Below are positions 22,825-25,495 of a DNA stretch of 25,495 nt, in pieces. A model generated the notes under the pieces. That model was not told where the DNA came from. It made no database searches and saw only the letters and a list, made by a program, of their open reading frames with translations. A program made the translations under genes and the position numbers. The stretch comes from a virus, in the IMG/VR virus record IMGVR_UViG_3300044971_000080, positions 1 to 25,495 of that record, one strand, 5' to 3'. Each line of letters starts with the position of its first letter. Positions within the stretch are counted from its first letter, which is position 1.

Positions 22825-24717
22825 CTATCCATAATTCTCAGCCCACTGTTCAGAGAAGGCTTCGTCTAGATTAATTGAGTACCTTTGAGATGCTTGTGCT
22901 CTCGTAGTCCAACGGTTATTTGTAAACTTTGCTAGATGATTTGTTTGCTGCATAAACTCACGTGCTCTTAGAACCGCAAACCATAACGCCATAACACAGT
23001 CAGTCTTGCCACGTGTGTTCGGCTTCCAAGTTATCAACTGTTGAGTAAGGGCTTTAAGTCCCTCTGAACCTTCAGTAGATGGAAGTTCTATCATGTTGTT
23101 CTTTTGGAATTTTTCTTCACGCATAGTTCCAAATAGTGTTGACATAGATGCCACACCAAAGGATGCGTCCCATTTGTTTTTGTTAGTTACATGGGATTCA
23201 AGTCGAACTCCATACATACCCAACCACTGGCGAAGGTCATCGTCTAGTGAGTAGGCTTTCTGGTGTGCGTTGATTTCCACGCGAAATTCTTGTGGCTTGT
23301 ATTTGATTACAAGTTCTTCAATAGTTGCTCGAATTTTTTGCGGGTTGGGTTCACCCATGTTGATGCAGTCTAAAACATAAATTTTAGAATCGGACCTGTT
23401 GTAGGTAACTACACAAAATGCAGCATGGGCTTTATCTCCCATCGCTGGGTCAAAGCCTATGATTGTGTAACCTTCAGCAGCAGTCGGATGTCCCACCGCG
23501 CCTGGGCGCAAGGGTCCGCGCCTACGTTGTCCATTGGTACTACCTTGCACCAAGGCGGGCGGGAAGATGGAATCTTCTTCGACATCCTCTTGCTGATAGA
23601 CCAGTGCCCACGTATTAGGTGTTACTTCACCTCTGCGCTTGAATAATGCTTTGCCGTCCCACTTCGGGTATAAACCATTTTCGTCAGGAGTGTCTTCGTC
23701 GCCGTCCCAAGGAACATCACTCTTCGCCCAGAGCGTAACCCACTCTTCTGGTTTGTCACTGTATTCCAATACAGCAGGCATGCCCATATAAGTAAAAGGG
23801 CTTTTGCCATTAGACCAATATTTCGGGTTCCGTAATTCTTTGTAGAAGTCCTGTGCAGCAATTCGCGTCCCTACGATTAATAACTTACCGTTCTTACCCA
23901 AACGGGTAATAACTTCTTTCTGCAGCCAGTCAATCTGCTTTTCAAACTCATGGGCGTTAGCAGTAGTAATGCAGTCGTCCAAGATAATCAGGTCAGCACG
24001 TGCGCCGTAAATCTGACCCCCCATACCCAGTGCTTGAAGGGTTGGGTCTTTCTCGCTTGAGTTTCTCGCATCACCCCCAAGGTAGACGGTATCAACTCGC
24101 CAAGTATCTGAGTCTTCTTTCCAGCCCCCTTCAGGACCAAAAGTTGTTTGCAACTTTGTCCAGCGTGGGTGGGATAGTCTTTGCTTGATTGCGTACACGA
24201 ACTCGCGTGCTTTGTTTAGCGTCTTAGAGACCACGATGATGCGGACGTTAGGGTTGAGGGCAATGCGATAAGTTGAGTAGTTAACTGTAATGACAGTGGA
24301 CTTGGCGTGCTCAGGGGGCACGTTAATTAGGATACGTGTCTTGTCGCCTGGCTCGTAAATTATAGAATCGTGGAGCCATGAAGGGGCACGGTCCTCTAGG
24401 AGGTCAATCCAGTTAAGGTGGTGAGGAAAAGGTTTTTGGTCTAGGAACATTTCCGAGAACTGGGGGAAGGTAATATCCTCCCTTGCTATACCAAGCGCCT
24501 TAATCGAATTCGATTTGGCGTCAGAGGTAGCCTGTTCTAGGTCAGCGGCAAAGGTAGCATCTCGCATCATCCAGATTCGAATGGTGTCGGGCTTAGAACC
24601 TATTTCCTCCATCGCCCTTTTGGGCGACATGCCTTCAGAGACAAGGGCAATGACTTTCTTTTTTGCCTCTGCGCCTGCCAGTTTTTTGGGGTTATTAGCC
24701 CCCTTTTGAAAAGTCAC
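22825..24717 (-). CDS. terL: Terminase large subunit with N-terminal HTH
   Basis: I start the gene at GTG 24715-24717 (630 residues). The frame is open further to a TTG at 24783, but that extra part would overlap the hairpin at 24734-24765. A helix-turn-helix of small-terminase type lies at about residues 18-55 (VSEGMSPKRAMEEIGSKPDT). The ATPase follows: Walker A variant PPEHAKST (134-141), Walker B LIILDD (243-248) and a GTR coupling motif (283-285). A RNase H-like nuclease then has Asp423 in GFDPA, Glu481 and Asp573 in TDCVMALW as the likely metal ligands. It pumps DNA into the prohead and cuts the concatemer. A separate small subunit is not seen; the fused HTH may serve for DNA recognition. 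Confidence 0.9.
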   Translation of the reverse strand: MTFQKGANNPKKLAGAEAKKKVIALVSEGMSPKRAMEEIGSKPDTIRIWMMRDATFAADLEQATSDAKSNSIKALGIAREDITFPQFSEMFLDQKPFPHHLNWIDLLEDRAPSWLHDSIIYEPGDKTRILINVPPEHAKSTVITVNYSTYRIALNPNVRIIVVSKTLNKAREFVYAIKQRLSHPRWTKLQTTFGPEGGWKEDSDTWRVDTVYLGGDARNSSEKDPTLQALGMGGQIYGARADLIILDDCITTANAHEFEKQIDWLQKEVITRLGKNGKLLIVGTRIAAQDFYKELRNPKYWSNGKSPFTYMGMPAVLEYSDKPEEWVTLWAKSDVPWDGDEDTPDENGLYPKWDGKALFKRRGEVTPNTWALVYQQEDVEEDSIFPPALVQGSTNGQRRRGPLRPGAVGHPTAAEGYTIIGFDPAMGDKAHAAFCVVTYNRSDSKIYVLDCINMGEPNPQKIRATIEELVIKYKPQEFRVEINAHQKAYSLDDDLRQWLGMYGVRLESHVTNKNKWDASFGVASMSTLFGTMREEKFQKNNMIELPSTEGSEGLKALTQQLITWKPNTRGKTDCVMALWFAVLRAREFMQQTNHLAKFTNNRWTTRAQASQRYSINLDEAFSEQWAENYG

Positions 24718-24733
24718 AGAACTGTCCCATCCT

Positions 24734-24765
24734 CTACTGTTAGACTGTTTTGTAACAGACAGTAG
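24734..24765 (-). repeat. Hairpin just upstream of the terminase ribosome site
   Basis: CTACTGT pairs with ACAGTAG, and CTGTT pairs with AACAG inside it, leaving a four-base bulge and a four-base loop. On the minus strand its 3' foot touches the AGAGGATGGGA element that serves as ribosome site for the terminase GTG, so folding could affect terminase translation. Confidence 0.55.
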
Positions 24766-24779
24766 ATACAGTCTGTAAC

Positions 24780-24799
24780 GCAAGTCTTCTAAGACTTGC
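24780..24799. repeat. Perfect palindrome GCAAGTCTT-n2-AAGACTTGC
   Basis: Nine-base arms with two central bases, without mismatch. There is no T-run after it on either strand, so it is not a usual terminator. It could be a dimeric repressor site or a stem of the folded RNA. Confidence 0.65.
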
Positions 24800-24800
24800 T

Positions 24801-24833
24801 ACTATATAAAAAATAAAACAGCCTCTATATAGT
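24801..24833. repeat. Inverted repeat ACTATATA / TATATAGT
   Basis: Eight-base perfect arms around an A-rich 17-base spacer. A third ACTATATAG copy is at 24911-24919, making this core a repeated element upstream of terminase. Confidence 0.5.
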
Positions 24834-24855
24834 ATTAATCCGTCCAAACAGCCAA
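24826..24855 (-). promoter_or_regulatory. Weak candidate promoter for the late genes
   Basis: On the minus strand TTGGCT (24850-24855) lies 18 bases before TATATA (24826-24831). The fit to a sigma-70-type promoter is partial (four of six at -35). It would start transcription about 100 bases before terminase. Confidence 0.2.
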
Positions 24856-24888
24856 AACGGACGTTTTGCTGGCAAAAATTTTTGCCAG
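24853..24888. repeat. Two back-to-back perfect palindromes
   Basis: CAAAACG-GA-CGTTTTG (24853-24868) is followed without a gap by CTGGCAAAAATTTTTGCCAG (24869-24888). A competing pairing exists: CGTCC (24841-24845) with GGACG (24859-24863) would break the first one. This is the layout of an operator pair or a two-state RNA switch. Confidence 0.65.
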
Positions 24889-24951
24889 ATAGTAAAACCG
24901 CAGGTCAGGCACTATATAGATAGAACTGGTGCACAGGCTATAACTGTACGG

Positions 24952-24996
24952 AAATATTTTGTAGGTAGATACTACTACACTATTACAAGAATATTT
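24952..24996. repeat. Long stem with one bulge and a small apical hairpin
   Basis: AAATATT plus TTGTA pairs with TACAA plus AATATTT, twelve pairs with a single bulged base at 24989. Inside it GTAG-ATA-CTAC can form a second small hairpin. Confidence 0.6.
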
Positions 24997-25033
24997 AACA
25001 GTCTGGGGTCGATGAACGACCCACAGAACTGTC
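24997..25033 (-). repeat. Two-part stem-loop with a G.U pair on the minus strand
   Basis: The inner stem is GGGTCG-ATGAA-CGACCC (25006-25022). The outer stem pairs 24997-25002 with 25028-25033 and contains a 24997/25033 pair that is A.C on plus but G.U on minus. The outer stem can extend by four A-T pairs if the neighbouring stem (24952-24996) is open. Confidence 0.6.
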
Positions 25034-25040
25034 AAATGCT

Positions 25041-25066
25041 GTCGCTCTGTACTGATAGAGAGCGAC
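25041..25066. repeat. Perfect hairpin GTCGCTCT / AGAGCGAC
   Basis: Eight perfect pairs around a ten-base loop. It is not followed by T on either strand. Confidence 0.6.
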
Positions 25067-25136
25067 TGTTACGGATAGCAATCTGCGGGCTAGACTAGAC
25101 AGTCTGCGCCCCAGTCAGATAACTATTCCGTTACTA

Positions 25137-25154
25137 ATAAATAAATTTATTTAT
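25137..25154. repeat. A/T-only perfect palindrome (18 bases)
   Basis: ATAAATAAATTTATTTAT is fully self-complementary. As DNA it would melt easily, as in an origin. As RNA it is a weak stem. Confidence 0.6.
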
Positions 25155-25197
25155 GTCTGCCGATGGTGTTCAAACCCTCGCACCATCCACCGCAGAC
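25155..25197. repeat. Two-step stem-loop GTCTGC..GATGGTG / CACCATC..GCAGAC
   Basis: An outer six-pair stem and an inner seven-pair stem are separated by an asymmetric internal loop (one base against four). The 12-base apical loop contains TTCAAACCC, which recalls a tRNA T-loop but no cloverleaf surrounds it. Confidence 0.6.
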
Positions 25198-25229
25198 CAA
25201 TGGTCGTAATCCGTCCTATGATTCGAGGT

Positions 25230-25260
25230 CAAAGGGAACGCGCCTGCTTTGTTCCCTTTG
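25230..25260. repeat. Perfect ten-pair hairpin CAAAGGGAAC / GTTCCCTTTG
   Basis: Ten uninterrupted pairs around an 11-base loop. It is one of the most stable single stems in the region. Confidence 0.65.
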
Positions 25261-25283
25261 CCCCGCAAATCAAAGGCGGACCA

Positions 25284-25320
25284 GACGGCGATACAATTCT
25301 CTAGAATTGATATCACCGTC
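25284..25320 (-). repeat. Long stem with one G.U (minus strand) and one bulge
   Basis: GACGG..GATA..CAATTCT pairs with AGAATTG..TATC..CCGTC. The pair 25289/25315 is C.A on plus and G.U on minus; base 25310 is bulged. On the plus strand it is followed by TTTT, so a plus-strand terminator is the competing reading. Confidence 0.6.
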
Positions 25321-25359
25321 TTTTACTCATGACCCCTTTGATTATATCTCCATCAGCAA

Positions 25360-25377
25360 AATAGCAAGCGTGCTATT
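25360..25377. repeat. Perfect hairpin AATAGCA-n4-TGCTATT
   Basis: Seven perfect pairs and a four-base loop (AGCG on plus, CGCT on minus). Confidence 0.6.
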
Positions 25378-25381
25378 ACCA

Positions 25382-25418
25382 TGATTCCCGTCACGCCCGA
25401 TGGGCATGACAGTAATCA
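25382..25418 (-). repeat. Long stem with two G.U pairs on the minus strand
   Basis: Read on the minus strand, TGATT, one A.G mismatch, then eleven consecutive pairs closed by a three-base loop. Pairs 25394/25406 and 25389/25411 are G.U on minus and C.A on plus. This is the strongest single case for folding of the minus-strand RNA. Confidence 0.65.
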
Positions 25419-25424
25419 CAGTAA

Positions 25425-25474
25425 CAGCCAGTGCTTGCCATTTCAGTCACCATTAATCTATGACTGCCTGGCTG
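25425..25474. repeat. Nested inverted repeats CAGCCAG / CTGGCTG and CAGTCA / TGACTG
   Basis: An outer seven-pair stem and an inner six-pair stem have a 12-base bulge on one side. It lies near the window edge, so the element probably continues to the right. Confidence 0.55.
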
Positions 25475-25495
25475 GCGTGCTGATGACGGCTCTCG

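Larger units (their letters stand above)
24734..25474 (-). ncRNA. Hairpin-dense non-coding region, candidate large structured RNA
   Basis: About 740 bases with no convincing gene, filled by consecutive inverted repeats that leave few unpaired stretches. Four arm imperfections (25289/25315, 25394/25406, 25389/25411 and 24997/25033) are C.A or A.C on the plus strand but G.U on the minus strand; I found none with the opposite bias. That supports a folded RNA read from the minus strand, the same direction as the late genes. It may extend past the window edge. Possible identities are a phage giant RNA (GOLLD or ROOL type), a late-operon leader, or, less well supported, a DNA origin or packaging site next to terminase. 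Confidence 0.45.

Noticed and set aside
24821-24840. Resemblance of the minus-strand stretch TAATACTATATAGAGG to a T7-type promoter
   Set aside because: The central bases of the T7 promoter are missing and no phage RNA polymerase gene is in view, so the likeness is probably chance.
24835-25035. Open frame of 66 residues on the minus strand upstream of terminase
   Set aside because: It needs a non-ATG start, has no ribosome site, and overlaps two perfect palindromes and other stems.
25162-25197. Possible tRNA because TTCAAACC resembles a T-loop and CCA-like bases follow
   Set aside because: The loop is 12 bases with a seven-pair stem, and no D-arm, anticodon arm or acceptor stem can be drawn around it on either strand.
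25284-25326. Rho-independent terminator on the plus strand (stem followed by TTTT)
   Set aside because: The T-run is only four bases, no plus-strand gene precedes it, and the arm mismatch favours pairing on the minus strand. It remains possible if plus-strand early genes end near the window edge.
25163-25384. Open frame of 73 residues on the plus strand upstream of terminase
   Set aside because: It runs through several perfect hairpins, has no clear ribosome site, and its composition does not resemble a protein. The hairpins explain the sequence better.
1-25495. CRISPR arrays, insertion sequences, integrase or attachment sites
   Set aside because: No regularly spaced direct repeats, transposase or integrase motifs were seen. 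The repeats upstream of terminase are inverted and all differ in sequence.

Overview
This window is most simply read as the late (packaging, head, tail and lysis) half of a tailed double-stranded DNA phage genome. Every supported gene lies on the minus strand, so transcription runs from right to left. The genes are tightly packed: at least seven junctions have the stop and start codons overlapping as TAATG, and most other gaps are under 20 bases. The small basic proteins, the holin-like protein, the HTH-terminase and the N4-gp56-type capsid protein recall metagenomic phages of freshwater actinobacteria. That host guess is an inference from gene style, not something the sequence proves.

Layout in the direction of transcription: (1) 25495-24718 is a gene-free stretch of about 780 bases made almost entirely of consecutive inverted repeats. 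(2) 24717-20225 holds the large terminase with a fused N-terminal HTH, the portal, an HslV/proteasome-like N-terminal-nucleophile hydrolase in the usual place of the head maturation protease, and a small acidic protein. (3) 20222-11085 holds a Gly/Pro-rich protein, a 1693-residue protein of unknown function and three further helical proteins (412, 299 and 491 residues), probably virion or DNA-ejection proteins. (4) 10961-8466 holds the scaffold, the major capsid protein and two small conserved proteins. (5) 8464-7153 holds seven tiny overlapping genes, mostly for very lysine-rich proteins. (6) 7153-1293 holds a head-tail adaptor, three fibre/adhesin-like proteins, a fibre accessory protein, a zinc-ribbon miniprotein and a 656-residue tail protein. 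(7) 1296-1 holds a holin-like membrane protein and a signal-peptide-bearing Pro/Glu-rich protein that is cut by the window edge.

How it fits together: terminase pumps DNA through the portal into a shell built by scaffold and capsid protein. The Ntn hydrolase is the best candidate to clear the scaffold. No tail tube, sheath or tape-measure gene lies between adaptor and fibres, which suggests a short-tailed (podovirus-like) virion.

The most unusual item is the hairpin-dense region upstream of terminase. In four places where an arm is imperfect, the change is a G.U wobble if the RNA is read from the minus strand but an A.C mismatch on the plus strand. This points to a large folded minus-strand RNA (leader or stand-alone). 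It may be a known phage RNA class such as GOLLD or ROOL, or a new one.
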